Counted from the first letter of the stretch, positions 14,100 to 22,239 are shown. The stretch is 51,000 nt of DNA from Micromonospora acroterricola (GCF_003172955.1 NZ_QGKR01000196.1:1-51000); one strand, 5' to 3'. The notes: generated by a model from the sequence alone, not told the origin. Numbers and translations: made by a program.

Positions 14100-14969
14100 G
14101 TGGAGATTGTCCTGCTCTGGTGCTTCGTCATCGCCTGGATGGGCAAGCGGGGTGCTGAGGATCTGGTTCACGCGGTGAAGGGCACCCCGAACCCGCGCTA
14201 CGAGCTGAAGAAGCAGCGGGCGAAGGCGGCCGGTCACCGGCCGGCGCAGCAGCCCCGCTACGGCGGCCGGGAGTGGTTCGCGGATCTGTACTCGGACGCT
14301 CTGGCCGCGCACACGGAGAAGCGTCGGAAGTCGGCTGCGGCGAGGGCCCGTCCGGTTGACGACATGGTCGGCATCGTGCGGGAGCCGAAGCCACAGCCGG
14401 AGCGCGGTGAGCCGGAGTGGCTGACGCCGGACCCGGACGAGCTGAGCGGGTCGTCGGTGGTGCACGACGACCAACACCCGTACTGCCTGGAGCCGTGCGG
14501 CCCGGCGTGTGGTCGGGAGGCGTGGCGGTGTGGCCGGTGCGGTGCCGGTGAGTTCGGTTTCATGACGCGGGCCAGAGCCCAGGAGTCGGCCAGCAATCAC
14601 CGCTGCCTCGCCGACGAGACCCTGGCGCAGGTCATCCAGTTCCCCAACATCAAGAAGATCGAGAAGGAGATCACCATGCCCAACTCTGAGGCCACCGGCC
14701 TGACCACCGCCATCGCGTTCGCTGACGCGGCGGCCACCGCCCACCAGGAGTTCTCCACCGCCGGCAGCGAGGGCTACGCCGGGTCGCTGGAGCAGATGGG
14801 CTTCGGTCCCAGCATCACTGGCCTTGCCGCTGAGGCCCGGGAGGCGTCGGGCACTGCCACCGAGAAGTGGAACGCGCTGTCCAACGCGATGAAGGACTTC
14901 ATGCAGGGCCGCGAGTTCTACGCCAACAACCCGGACGCGCCGGAGAAGGTCGCGCTCGTCAACGAGTAA
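14100..14969 (+). CDS. Transfer-operon protein: membrane anchor, Cys-rich zinc site and C-terminal helical domain
   Basis: 289 residues from GTG 14100. The N-terminus is a short hydrophobic segment (VEIVLLWCFVIAWMG). The middle is basic and polar, then a Cys-rich region with CLEPCGPACGREAWRCGRCG is likely to bind zinc. After QVIQFPNIKKIEKEIT comes a distinct Ala-rich helical domain (residues about 193-289). That domain begins at ATG 14676, which has its own very strong ribosome site, so two products may arise from one frame. In related elements a small Ala-rich protein is a separate gene just before the translocase; here it is joined in frame. Confidence 0.7.
   Translation: MEIVLLWCFVIAWMGKRGAEDLVHAVKGTPNPRYELKKQRAKAAGHRPAQQPRYGGREWFADLYSDALAAHTEKRRKSAAARARPVDDMVGIVREPKPQPERGEPEWLTPDPDELSGSSVVHDDQHPYCLEPCGPACGREAWRCGRCGAGEFGFMTRARAQESASNHRCLADETLAQVIQFPNIKKIEKEITMPNSEATGLTTAIAFADAAATAHQEFSTAGSEGYAGSLEQMGFGPSITGLAAEAREASGTATEKWNALSNAMKDFMQGREFYANNPDAPEKVALVNE
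14664..14678 (+). promoter_or_regulatory. Internal ribosome binding site and start codon within the 14100-14969 frame
   Basis: AAGGAGA (14664-14670) stands 5 nt before ATG 14676, better than the site of the full-length start. It would yield a 97-residue product (MPNSEATGLTTAIAF to VALVNE). Confidence 0.6.
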
Positions 14970-15052
14970 CCCCGGCTCCCGCCGTGCGGCGCAGACGCTT
15001 CCCCGGTCTGCGCCGCCGCGGTGGAAGCCGGGACACCCCGAGGGAGAACCAC

Positions 15053-16969
15053 ATGAGCACGACAACCGAGGTGCCCCAGCAGGCGGCGCCGGTCGAGGGT
15101 GGCTTGCGTCAGCAGCTCGCCCCGCACGCCGCCGTGGGCGCGCTCGTCGTCGCGGCCGGCGCCGCCCGCATCGCCGTGCACGCCGTCGGCGACGAGAAGG
15201 CCGTCGCGGTGTGGGTGGCCGGTGCAGCGTTCGTCATCGCCGTGGTGGCCGCGTCCAGGATTCGCCGTCGGGTGTTCGACAAGAAGGCCCGCCGTCGGGC
15301 TCTGGCGTTCGTGGCGGTCGCGGTGGGCTGGCTCACCGGCGTGACCCTCGCCGGCCTGTCGCTGGGCGCGATCGGCCTGCTGATGGCGGTCGGGTACGGG
15401 CTGTCGATGCACTGGTGGCGACAGCACCCGGTGGGGTTGATCCAGCCGAAGGTGACCCGGTCGGCGTACCAGCGGCTGTGGGCGGAGAACGTCGGCAGCT
15501 CCGACGGGGTGCTGCCCGGGTCGCGCCTGACCAACGCCGAGCCCATCGGCGCGGGAATCCGATACACGCTGCGGCTGCGCCCCGGCAAGCAGCACGTCGG
15601 GATGGTCGTGGACAAGATGAAGACGGTCCGGGGTGGGCTGAAGCTGCGTGGCGACCAGCAGCTCATCGTCGAGGCGCACCCGACGGAGCCGGAGCCGACC
15701 GCGCTGTTGACGGTCGTCACCAACTCTCCCGTCCAGAAGGGCGTGCTGTGGCCCGGCCCGGCAGCGTTCGACTCGGAGACCGGTCGGGTGCAGCTCGGCC
15801 CCTACGCCGACGGTGAGGGCACCGCCTTCTGGCGGGCGTACACCGACAACCGGCTGTGGGGTGGCTTCATCCAGGGCGGCACCGGGTCGGGCAAGTCCCG
15901 GCTCATCGACTCGCTGGCCATGTCGCTGGCGTCCAGCACCTCGCACCCGACGGTGGTCTGGTACGGCGACGGGCAGGGTGGGGCGTCGTCGCCGCTGCTC
16001 ATGCGCCACGCGGACTTGTTCGCGGGCACGTTCGAGCGGATCCTCGCGATGGTCGCCGGGATGCACTTCGTGATGCTGCTGCGCCAGCGGGAGAACGTCC
16101 AGCATGGGCACGAGGGCTTCACCCCGACCGCCGACCGGCCGGGCCTGCTCGGGATCATCGACGAGTGCCACAAGCCGCTGCTGGAGGCGGAGAACCCGGA
16201 GTACTGGAAGCGGACCCAGCAGCTCGCCGCGACGATCTCCCGTGAGGGCGGCAAGGTCGGGGTCGCGCTGGTGTTGGCCAGCCAGGAGCCGACTCTCAAC
16301 GCGTTCGGCGGCGCCGGCTCGCGGTACTGCGAGGCGCTGCGGTCGAGTCTGCTCACCGGCAACGGCATCATGCTGGCCGGCGACGACCCGAACGCGAAGA
16401 CCATCTTCGGGGTGAAGGAGAACCCGAAGGAGTTCCCGACCGGCGGCGGTTACGGGTTGGTGGCGAAGCCAGCGCCGGGTGCCCGTCAGGCGCTGTTCCG
16501 CAGCACCTACCTGGACGATCGTTCGAAGACGATTTGGCCGACTCGGTTCACGTGGCGGTCGCTCGATGGGACGCAGGCGGGTGTGGCCGTCCAGGGCTAC
16601 CGCACTCGTGAGCGGACCTTCGCCGAGCGCAGGGCGGTGGTCGACGGGGTGTCGCTGATCGCCGAGCCGCGTCGGCCCGAGCCGGCTGCGGGCGGGGACG
16701 GTGCCGCGCTGGAGTCGTTCGGTGGGGCGGCGTTCCCGTCCTGGTCGGTGATGGTGGCGCAGGCGCAGCAGGAGGCGCGCAAGCTGCTCGGCCCGAGCCA
16801 CGCCAAGGTGGTCGATGCGATCCGGGCGGGACACACCAGCCCGGCGCGGATCGCGGAGGCGATTGAGCTGTCGGTGCGGCAGGTGCACAACCTGCTCGGT
16901 GACCTGGCCGAGGCAGGTCAGGTGCGCGGTGGTGGCCGCCAGTACGAGGCGGTTAACCAGGCTGCCTGA
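15053..16969 (+). CDS. FtsK/SpoIIIE-type DNA translocase (TraB/TraSA-like conjugal transfer protein)
   Basis: 638 residues from ATG 15053 with GAGGGAGA upstream. N-terminal helices (AVGALVVAAGAARIAV, VAVWVAGAAFVIAVVAA, ALAFVAVAVGWLTGVTLAGL) anchor it in the membrane. The ATPase core has Walker A GGTGSGKS near residues 275-282 and Walker B LLGIIDE near 363-369, then the FtsK-like segment ATISREGGKVGVALVLASQEP. The last 65 residues (HAKVVDAIRAGHTSPARIAEAIELSVRQVHNLLGDL) form a winged helix like the DNA-recognition domain of TraB. In actinomycete plasmids a single such protein moves double-stranded DNA between cells. Phage genomes do not normally need one, so this is the core of the conjugation-like block. 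Confidence 0.9.
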   Translation: MSTTTEVPQQAAPVEGGLRQQLAPHAAVGALVVAAGAARIAVHAVGDEKAVAVWVAGAAFVIAVVAASRIRRRVFDKKARRRALAFVAVAVGWLTGVTLAGLSLGAIGLLMAVGYGLSMHWWRQHPVGLIQPKVTRSAYQRLWAENVGSSDGVLPGSRLTNAEPIGAGIRYTLRLRPGKQHVGMVVDKMKTVRGGLKLRGDQQLIVEAHPTEPEPTALLTVVTNSPVQKGVLWPGPAAFDSETGRVQLGPYADGEGTAFWRAYTDNRLWGGFIQGGTGSGKSRLIDSLAMSLASSTSHPTVVWYGDGQGGASSPLLMRHADLFAGTFERILAMVAGMHFVMLLRQRENVQHGHEGFTPTADRPGLLGIIDECHKPLLEAENPEYWKRTQQLAATISREGGKVGVALVLASQEPTLNAFGGAGSRYCEALRSSLLTGNGIMLAGDDPNAKTIFGVKENPKEFPTGGGYGLVAKPAPGARQALFRSTYLDDRSKTIWPTRFTWRSLDGTQAGVAVQGYRTRERTFAERRAVVDGVSLIAEPRRPEPAAGGDGAALESFGGAAFPSWSVMVAQAQQEARKLLGPSHAKVVDAIRAGHTSPARIAEAIELSVRQVHNLLGDLAEAGQVRGGGRQYEAVNQAA

Positions 16970-17044
16970 CCGCGAAACGAGACCCGGCAGGCCCAGATCG
17001 CCGCCGAGAACCGACCAACCCAACCCCACAGAAGGAGACACCAC

Positions 17045-17152
17045 ATGTCGATCGTGAAGCTGTTCGCCATCGCAGGGGCGGCGGGCATCGCCGGCGCCGC
17101 GTTGCTGCTGGTGGCCGCCATGTACCTCGTCATCCCGGCCCTCGGTTACTGA
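17045..17152 (+). CDS. 35-residue single-helix membrane microprotein
   Basis: MSIVKLFAIAGAAGIAGA, then ALLLVAAMYLVIPALGY. A very good site (AGAAGGAGA) lies 6 nt before ATG 17045, and the stop at 17150-17152 is followed at once by a terminator. One hydrophobic helix spans almost the whole peptide. It is the last gene of the transfer operon. The function is unknown; it might modulate the translocase. Confidence 0.75.
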   Translation: MSIVKLFAIAGAAGIAGAALLLVAAMYLVIPALGY

Positions 17153-17165
17153 CCGCACCACATCG

Positions 17166-17196
17166 CGCGCTCCCCGTCCTGGTGGCGGGGAGCGCG
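17166..17196 (+). terminator. Terminator of the transfer operon
   Basis: CGCGCTCCCCG (17166-17176) pairs perfectly with CGGGGAGCGCG (17186-17196) around a 9-nt loop, 14 nt after the microprotein stop, followed by TATT. Confidence 0.85.
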
Positions 17197-17289
17197 TATT
17201 ACGTCCGTCCCTTGATCGGTATCTTGGGGCGACGACACCGCCTGAACGGTGGTCCTCACTCGTTGCCGCTGGTCGGTAGCCTGCCGGGC

Positions 17290-17736
17290 ATGACCCTCCC
17301 CATCGATCCGCGTGACGACCAGGCGCGCATTCCGCAGCAGCCCACCCCCACGCAACCCCAGCCCACCGAGCCCGACACCACGCCGCCCCGACGGGCATCC
17401 CGCCGTTGGCCGTGGATTGCCGCCGCAGTGCTCGTCGGCCTGGTTGCCGTTGGTGGGCTCGCGTACGCGTTGATGCCCAGCGACGAGGACGAGGCCGTTG
17501 AGCGCTGCCAGGCGGCAATCTCGGGCCAGTTGAAGTCCCCGGCGACGGCCGAGTACGCCGACGACGTCACGGTCAGCGGTGAGGAAGGGAACTTCGGCAC
17601 CTACTACGAGGTGACCGGGCAGGTGGACGCGGAGAACGGGTTCGGGGCGTTGGTGCGGGGCGACTACCGTTGCAAGGTGCAGCGGGAGCAGGATGGCAGT
17701 TGGACGGTTACGGAGTCGTCGTTCGATCAGCGCTGA
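17290..17736 (+). CDS. Membrane-anchored protein with a small extracellular domain, unknown function
   Basis: 149 residues from ATG 17290. A Pro/Gln/Thr-rich cytoplasmic N-terminus (about 45 residues) is followed by one membrane helix (WPWIAAAVLVGLVAVGGLAYAL). The outside domain of about 80 residues has two Cys (ERCQAAISGQLKSPATAEYA and YRCKVQREQDGSWTV) and looks like the compact domains found in many actinobacterial type II membrane proteins. TAGCCT ends 7 nt before the ATG and no ribosome site is seen, so it may be leaderless and transcribed on its own, after the operon terminator. A superinfection or surface role is possible but not shown. Confidence 0.75.
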   Translation: MTLPIDPRDDQARIPQQPTPTQPQPTEPDTTPPRRASRRWPWIAAAVLVGLVAVGGLAYALMPSDEDEAVERCQAAISGQLKSPATAEYADDVTVSGEEGNFGTYYEVTGQVDAENGFGALVRGDYRCKVQREQDGSWTVTESSFDQR

Positions 17737-17752
17737 GCCCGGACAGCGCGAA

Positions 17753-17791
17753 GCGCCCCCTGCCCAGCCGTGATGGCCGAGCAGGGGGCGC
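17753..17791. terminator. Bidirectional terminator between the transfer block and the phage late genes
   Basis: GCGCCCCCTGC (17753-17763) pairs perfectly with GCAGGGGGCGC (17781-17791), loop 17 nt. It sits 16 nt after the plus-strand stop and 18 nt after the minus-strand holin-like stop, so it serves both convergent units. Confidence 0.85.
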
Positions 17792-17809
17792 AGTGCGTTG
17801 CGGGTGGGG

Positions 17810-18157
17810 CTACACCGTGCGAGCGACGTTCCCGGTCGGCTCGACGGGGCTGACCTGCGGGCGGACGCCGGCCAGCGCGAACAGGGCCAGCACCGCACCC
17901 GACACGGCGCCGGTGACGCCGTCGGGGACGTTCATGCCGTACTCGGCGACCAGTGCCGCGCCGGCGGCGACGACGCCGGTGAAGAGGGCCGGGGCGACGG
18001 GCCGGGTGGTGACGGCGATGATGCACGCGGCGACGAACGCGGTGATCGCGGCGGCGGCTCCGGCGTCGATGCCGGGGACGTTGAGTGAGGCGAGCACGGT
18101 GAGCGCGGCGCCGACGGCGCCGATGATGAGGGCGGGCTCGCGGCCGAATACCTTCAC
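17810..18157 (-). CDS. Holin-like phage membrane protein
   Basis: 115 residues from GTG 18157 with AGGAGA 4 nt upstream. After VKVFGREPALIIGAVGAALTVLAS come two more helices (AAAITAFVAACIIAVTTRPV and PALFTGVVAAGAALVAEYGM) and a fourth weak one near the C-terminus. This FGREPALI-type opening is common in actinophage membrane proteins next to endolysin genes. Holins open the membrane for the endolysin at the end of infection. It is the last gene of the lysis cluster (17810-19970). Confidence 0.75.
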   Translation of the reverse strand: MKVFGREPALIIGAVGAALTVLASLNVPGIDAGAAAAITAFVAACIIAVTTRPVAPALFTGVVAAGAALVAEYGMNVPDGVTGAVSGAVLALFALAGVRPQVSPVEPTGNVARTV

Positions 18158-18178
18158 GGTCTCTCCTAGGGTGTGGGT

Positions 18179-18385
18179 GTGCAGCTGTACGAGCAGACGC
18201 CGGACGGCATCGCTGAGGTGCCCCGCCCCTGTCCGGCTGGGCACACGGAAACGACCCCCGCGTGGGGGTCCTGCAAGGTGGATCAGTGCTGGCAGATGGG
18301 CCGCCAGTGGCGGTGCCAGCGGACCGGGTGCGGGCTCGTAACCCAGCACGAGCACCAGTGCGGCGCTACAGGTGGCGGCCGTTGA
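18179..18385 (+). CDS. Small zinc-ribbon-like protein on the opposite strand in the lysis cluster
   Basis: About 68 residues from GTG 18179. Conserved-looking Cys/His pairs: CPAGH, CKVDQCW, WRCQRTGCG and HEHQCG, so one or two zinc sites are likely. TAGGGT (18167-18172) lies 6 nt before the GTG, so it is probably leaderless. It is divergent from the holin-like gene (21 nt between starts) and its 3' end overlaps the coiled-coil gene by 20 nt. The minus strand has no gene in this space. Expression from its own promoter would allow activity in the lysogen. Confidence 0.6.
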   Translation: MQLYEQTPDGIAEVPRPCPAGHTETTPAWGSCKVDQCWQMGRQWRCQRTGCGLVTQHEHQCGATGGGR

Positions 18386-18740
18386 TGGTGCCGCCCGGGT
18401 CACGGACCATCACCCGCAGTTGATCGATCTCGATGCCGGGCGTCAGGATGGCCGCGCGCCACGACCGCAGCGTCGCCACTGCGGCATCGATCTCACCGGT
18501 CAGCTCCCGCATCTGCTGGCGTGCCTGCGCGGCCTCGGCGCGGGCAGCCACGGCTTCCCGCTCCGCCTCAGCGGTGCGTTCCTGTAACTCGTTGACCTGC
18601 TTCAACGCGCTGTCAGTGAGCAGGGACACCGCGTCAGCTCTCGTCCTCGGCCGGTTGAACAACCCCCCGACCAGCGTGGTGATGATGCCGGCCACCCCGC
18701 CGCCGCTCACGCACGTCAACACCAGCGCCCAACCATTCAC
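18366..18740 (-). CDS. Phage membrane protein with one helix and a coiled coil
   Basis: 124 residues from GTG 18740 (GGGGGAA 5 nt upstream; GTGA overlap with the preceding stop). The N-terminal helix (WALVLTCVSGGGVAGIITTLVGGLF) is followed by a heptad-rich segment (VNELQERTAEAEREAVAARA and AQARQQMRELTGEIDAAVATL). It ends with a short polar tail. In this place in the lysis cluster it may be a holin partner or antiholin. No definite family. Confidence 0.7.
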   Translation of the reverse strand: MNGWALVLTCVSGGGVAGIITTLVGGLFNRPRTRADAVSLLTDSALKQVNELQERTAEAEREAVAARAEAAQARQQMRELTGEIDAAVATLRSWRAAILTPGIEIDQLRVMVRDPGGTINGRHL

Positions 18741-19153
18741 GACCGTTCCCCCGCCTGCTGTACGGCCCTGATGCCCCGGCCCACCTGCCATCCCCGCCAC
18801 GCCGACGCACCCGCCCAGGACAGGCAGAACGCCACCGCGAACGTCGCCTCCGGCCGGCCACTGGCGAGCAGCGCCAGCCCGTACAGCAGCGGCGCCGCCG
18901 CCTGCCCCTGCATCGCCGCCAGTTCCAGCACCAACGCCCGATACGTGTCGGGCAGCAGGATCGAGACCAGGCCGATGACGCCGGAGCTGAGCAGCAGCAG
19001 GTACCAGGTCCACAGGACCCACGGCGCGACGAGCTGCTCGACGGTGGTGGGTGGTTTCGCGCCGAGGACGAACGCGCCGCCGGCGAGCGCGGACAGGATC
19101 AGGAACATCACCTCGTGTGGTCGGTGTCTGCCGGTGACGACGATGGTCGGCAC
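18737..19153 (-). CDS. Phage membrane protein next to the endolysin
   Basis: 138 residues from GTG 19153. The opening PTIVVTGRHRPHEVMFLILS recurs in actinophage membrane proteins. Three to four helices follow (LILSALAGGAFVLG, WVLWTWYLLLLSSGVIGLVSIL, LLYGLALLASG, ATFAVAFCLSWAGASAW). It lies 4 nt after the endolysin stop and overlaps the next gene, so it belongs to the lysis operon, probably as a holin or accessory protein. Confidence 0.75.
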   Translation of the reverse strand: MPTIVVTGRHRPHEVMFLILSALAGGAFVLGAKPPTTVEQLVAPWVLWTWYLLLLSSGVIGLVSILLPDTYRALVLELAAMQGQAAAPLLYGLALLASGRPEATFAVAFCLSWAGASAWRGWQVGRGIRAVQQAGERS

Positions 19154-19157
19154 GCGG

Positions 19158-19970
19158 CTACTCGGCCAGGCGGGCGGTCAGCTCGTCGGCGACCTGCTTG
19201 GCGAGGGTGGTGGGGATCGCCGCGGCGATGGCGGTCGGGTCCAACCCGGCCAGCACCCCGGCCACGATGGCGGGCTCGTCGGTGAAGTCCTTCCCGGCGA
19301 GCTGCGCCAGCAGCGACTCGATGCGGGCCAGGGCCTGCTGCTCCACGCTGACCTGGTTGCCCTTGAACTGGGCGTAGTGCAGGTCGGCGAGGGCTTGACG
19401 CTCCGACGGGCCCTTCTCGTAGATCGGGGTCTTGGTGTCGAGTGCCATGTCGTCTCCCTGGAAGTCGGCGAGGCTCTCGCCCCGCAGGATGGACAGGACC
19501 GCCTCGGCGGCCTTCGGGTCGTTGACGTACCGGCGGCGGATCTCCAGGTGGACGTGCCACTCGTGGTCGTCCGTTGCCGTGGAGACGGAGCCCGCGTACC
19601 AGTCGTAGCGGCCCGGGTTGCCGTTGCCGTCCCAACCGTTGTGGGCGTTGATGTACTTGGCCCGGGGGTCGTTGGCCCGGTTGCGCCACACGGCGCACAG
19701 GCGGGCGTGGCAGACCTTCATGTCGGCCAAGCTGAGGTTCATGTCGATGGCGGCGGCGCAGTCACGCGGCCACGCACCGGGCGGCGCCTTGTCGTCGGGG
19801 CGGGTCACCGAGTAGTCGGACCGGTTGACCTGGTCTTCGATGCTGATGTGGTAGCCGCCCCGCTTGGCGTGGCGGGTGTCGCCGACGATGCCGGAGATGA
19901 CCGCCGACTTGTAGAGCTTCTTCCATCCGGCGGCGAGGCCGGTCAGGACGGGGGTTGCTCTGGTGGTCAC
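19158..19970 (-). CDS. Endolysin, M15-like peptidase
   Basis: 270 residues from GTG 19970 with AGGAGGGA close upstream. The catalytic domain has the metal-ligand pattern GDTRHAKRGGYHIS, then AIDMN, then HEWHVHLEIRRRY, as in M15-type D,D- or L,D-peptidase domains of actinophage lysin A proteins. The C-terminal 90 residues (DTKTPIYEKGPSERQALADL, VEQQALARIESLLAQLAG) are helical and may bind wall or mediate oligomerisation; no glycan-cleaving domain is visible, so it is a single-activity lysin. It cuts peptidoglycan peptides for release. Membrane/holin-like genes follow immediately. Confidence 0.8.
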   Translation of the reverse strand: MTTRATPVLTGLAAGWKKLYKSAVISGIVGDTRHAKRGGYHISIEDQVNRSDYSVTRPDDKAPPGAWPRDCAAAIDMNLSLADMKVCHARLCAVWRNRANDPRAKYINAHNGWDGNGNPGRYDWYAGSVSTATDDHEWHVHLEIRRRYVNDPKAAEAVLSILRGESLADFQGDDMALDTKTPIYEKGPSERQALADLHYAQFKGNQVSVEQQALARIESLLAQLAGKDFTDEPAIVAGVLAGLDPTAIAAAIPTTLAKQVADELTARLAE

Positions 19971-19979
19971 AGTCCCTCC

Positions 19980-21695
19980 TCAGGGCAGGGCGGTCCAAGT
20001 GGCCTCGGCAAGTGGCCGGCAGGATGGGCCGTCGCCGACGAACAGGTGCGGCACCCCGCCGGCCACGGCCAGGGCGGGCACGTCGCACGCCTGCCCGTAG
20101 GAGACCCAGTCGCCCGGTAGTCCGTCGTTGTCGAGGCTCGTCGCGGACACCCCGCCGTCAGCGTCACGGCAGGCCAGCCACACCCGGCCCGAGCATGTGG
20201 CGGCGGTGACCTGCCCGTGACCGCCAGGCCCGGACACCACGACAGGCTGCTCCCACGGCCCGTCGGGCGCCGCCTGGGAGGTGAGGGCCAGGGAGTCGGC
20301 GGTGCGGTAGACGAGCAGCAGCCGCCCGTCCGGCATCCGCACCGCGCTGGGTGGCGACCCGGCCGGCAGGGACGGCAGGTTGGGGTTGAGCTTGAACGGC
20401 CCATTCGGCGCGGTCTGATACCAGTGCAGCAGCCCGGTGGTGGTGCCAGCGAACACCTCGATACGGCCGCCCGGGCCGACCGCCGCGGTGACGCCGTCTT
20501 GGATGTCGGTGCCGCCGAGGTCCGTCCACGGGCCCCAGCCGGCGCCCGGCGCGGTCTGGGACCGGCTGGACACCCCGCCGCCGCCGTTCTTCACCAGCAG
20601 GCACAGCCGGCCGTCAGCGTGGCGGGTGACCGTCGGTACACCCATCTGCGCCTCGTTGGGCTGGCCGGCGTTGTGGTTGCCCAGCGACGACCAGGTCGAC
20701 GCCCACGGCCCCGACGGGCTGGTCTGCCACAGGCACACGATGCGGTGATCCGACAGGCGCCGCGCCAGCAGCTCCATGCGGCCGTCGAGGTCGTAGCCGA
20801 TGGCCAGGCCGGGGGCGATCGGACCAGTGGATCCGCCGAGTACTCGGGGCTGTGACCACGTCCAGTCGTCGACCTGCCACCAAGTCACCACCCGCCCGGC
20901 GCGCACGGAGAACACCTGCAACCTGCCGTCGGCGTTGCGGCCCACCCAGCCGTTGCCGCGCGGCCACCGGTAGAGCATCCGCTCACACCAGCCGTACGGC
21001 TGCGCGTCATCGTCGTAGGCGGCGTACACGTCGAAGGTGGCCCGCTTGTCCGCCGCCACCTGCGGCGCGAGGGTGGCTGGCACGGCGGTGATGGAGTACC
21101 CGCGGTACGCCAGCGCCGGCACCCCCGCCGCGGTCGCAGCCTCACCAGCAAGGCGGGCGGAGACGGTGTGGTCGGCGTGGTCGTGCGGCTCGTACCGGGA
21201 CTCCGGCCACGGATCCAGGGTGCACACCTCACCCGGCTGGTAAACGTCGATCAGCGCTCGCAGCGCGGCAACGACGTCCGCTCGGTTGTAGCCGTACACC
21301 GGGGCACCCAGCCCGCCGGGGACTTCCACCGTGAGCTGCGGGGTGCCCGCCTCCAGGGCGGTGAGCTGGCCGTCCGGGAGGGCCAGCCACAGCAGCCGGA
21401 TCCGCCCGTCGAGGGTGTACCGCTCGACCTGCTTTCCGCCGACCTCGATCAGCTCACCCGACCACTCCGACTGGTCACCGGTCGGCTGGTAGCCGGCCAT
21501 GTGGGCGTACGCATCGCAGATGCCGCGCTGCCGGGACCGCGCCCGCTCACCCGCCGTCGCCCCGGTGCCGCTCCCCTGCCCGGCGGTGATGTACACCGTC
21601 GTCACCTCGCCCCGGGCGCGGATCGCGTCGGACAGGTCGGGGTTGAGGAACAGCAGGTCATCGTCGGGATGGGCCACCACAGCCAGGAAGGTCAC
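19980..21695 (-). CDS. PIG-L (LmbE/MshB-type) deacetylase fused to a beta-propeller-like domain
   Basis: 571 residues from GTG 21695. Residues 1-215 are a PIG-L deacetylase: AHPDDD at 8-13 supplies His and two Asp, and PHDHADH near 170 supplies the second metal-binding His group. These zinc enzymes remove acetyl from N-acetylglucosamine-type sugars. Residues about 240-571 hold repeating WxQ/GW-type blades (for example LQVFSVRAGRVVTWWQVDDW, MELLARRLSDHRIVCLWQ, IEVFAGTTTGLLHWYQ), each about 45-50 residues, like sugar-binding PLL or tachylectin propellers. Located between tail tip genes and the endolysin, it may be a virion-bound enzyme that deacetylates cell-wall or capsule sugars during adsorption. 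Confidence 0.75.
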   Translation of the reverse strand: MTFLAVVAHPDDDLLFLNPDLSDAIRARGEVTTVYITAGQGSGTGATAGERARSRQRGICDAYAHMAGYQPTGDQSEWSGELIEVGGKQVERYTLDGRIRLLWLALPDGQLTALEAGTPQLTVEVPGGLGAPVYGYNRADVVAALRALIDVYQPGEVCTLDPWPESRYEPHDHADHTVSARLAGEAATAAGVPALAYRGYSITAVPATLAPQVAADKRATFDVYAAYDDDAQPYGWCERMLYRWPRGNGWVGRNADGRLQVFSVRAGRVVTWWQVDDWTWSQPRVLGGSTGPIAPGLAIGYDLDGRMELLARRLSDHRIVCLWQTSPSGPWASTWSSLGNHNAGQPNEAQMGVPTVTRHADGRLCLLVKNGGGGVSSRSQTAPGAGWGPWTDLGGTDIQDGVTAAVGPGGRIEVFAGTTTGLLHWYQTAPNGPFKLNPNLPSLPAGSPPSAVRMPDGRLLLVYRTADSLALTSQAAPDGPWEQPVVVSGPGGHGQVTAATCSGRVWLACRDADGGVSATSLDNDGLPGDWVSYGQACDVPALAVAGGVPHLFVGDGPSCRPLAEATWTALP

Positions 21696-21714
21696 AGGCC
21701 CGCGCTCCGATCGG

Positions 21715-22239
21715 TCACGGGAGGATGAGCACAGTCAGTTGGGTGTGCTGGGCGTTGAGCTTGATCTGCCCGGTCGCGCTCGACGCCGCCGCCCGGAGCT
21801 TGAACGTGTGCGATCCGGAGGAGCCCAACACCACCGTCATCGAGCCGCTGGTCGTGCCGCGGGTGTTGGTCTGCACCGCCTGATTGCCCGGCCCCCACAG
21901 GGACTGAGGGGCCGCCTGATCCACGCCGTCGATCATCACGTTGACCACCGCCATCAGCGACGTGCTGCCAGCGACGGTCAGCACGCAGTCCGCCGTCCAC
22001 GTCAACAGCGCCACCGCTCCCGACCTGGGCACGCTCTTCGTGATCGAACAACCGGGAAGGTCGGTGATCGTGCTCGTCAACGTGTACAGGCTGGAGAGAA
22101 CCGCAGTTCCCTGGAGCGGCTGCTTGGCGACGAACAGCGCCTCAACAGCCTCGGCGAGTTGCTGGCCAAGGGCCGGGCCGTTCGGCGGGTCGCTGTTGAC
22201 CTGGTACGGGAAGCCATAGGTGGGTGTCGACCCGGGCAT
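21715..22239 (-). CDS. Small tail-tip protein, beta-rich
   Basis: 174 residues from ATG 22239 with GGAGG 6 nt upstream. The start (TPTYGFPYQVNSDPPNGPALGQQLAEAVEALF) resembles the N-terminal base part of many phage tail-tip and fibre proteins. The rest is Ser/Thr/Val-rich beta sequence (SLMAVVNVMIDGVDQA, SHTFKLRAAASSATGQIKLNA) typical of a trimeric or jelly-roll head. It probably decorates the tail tip with the preceding gene. Receptor specificity is unknown. Confidence 0.65.
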   Translation of the reverse strand: MPGSTPTYGFPYQVNSDPPNGPALGQQLAEAVEALFVAKQPLQGTAVLSSLYTLTSTITDLPGCSITKSVPRSGAVALLTWTADCVLTVAGSTSLMAVVNVMIDGVDQAAPQSLWGPGNQAVQTNTRGTTSGSMTVVLGSSGSHTFKLRAAASSATGQIKLNAQHTQLTVLILP

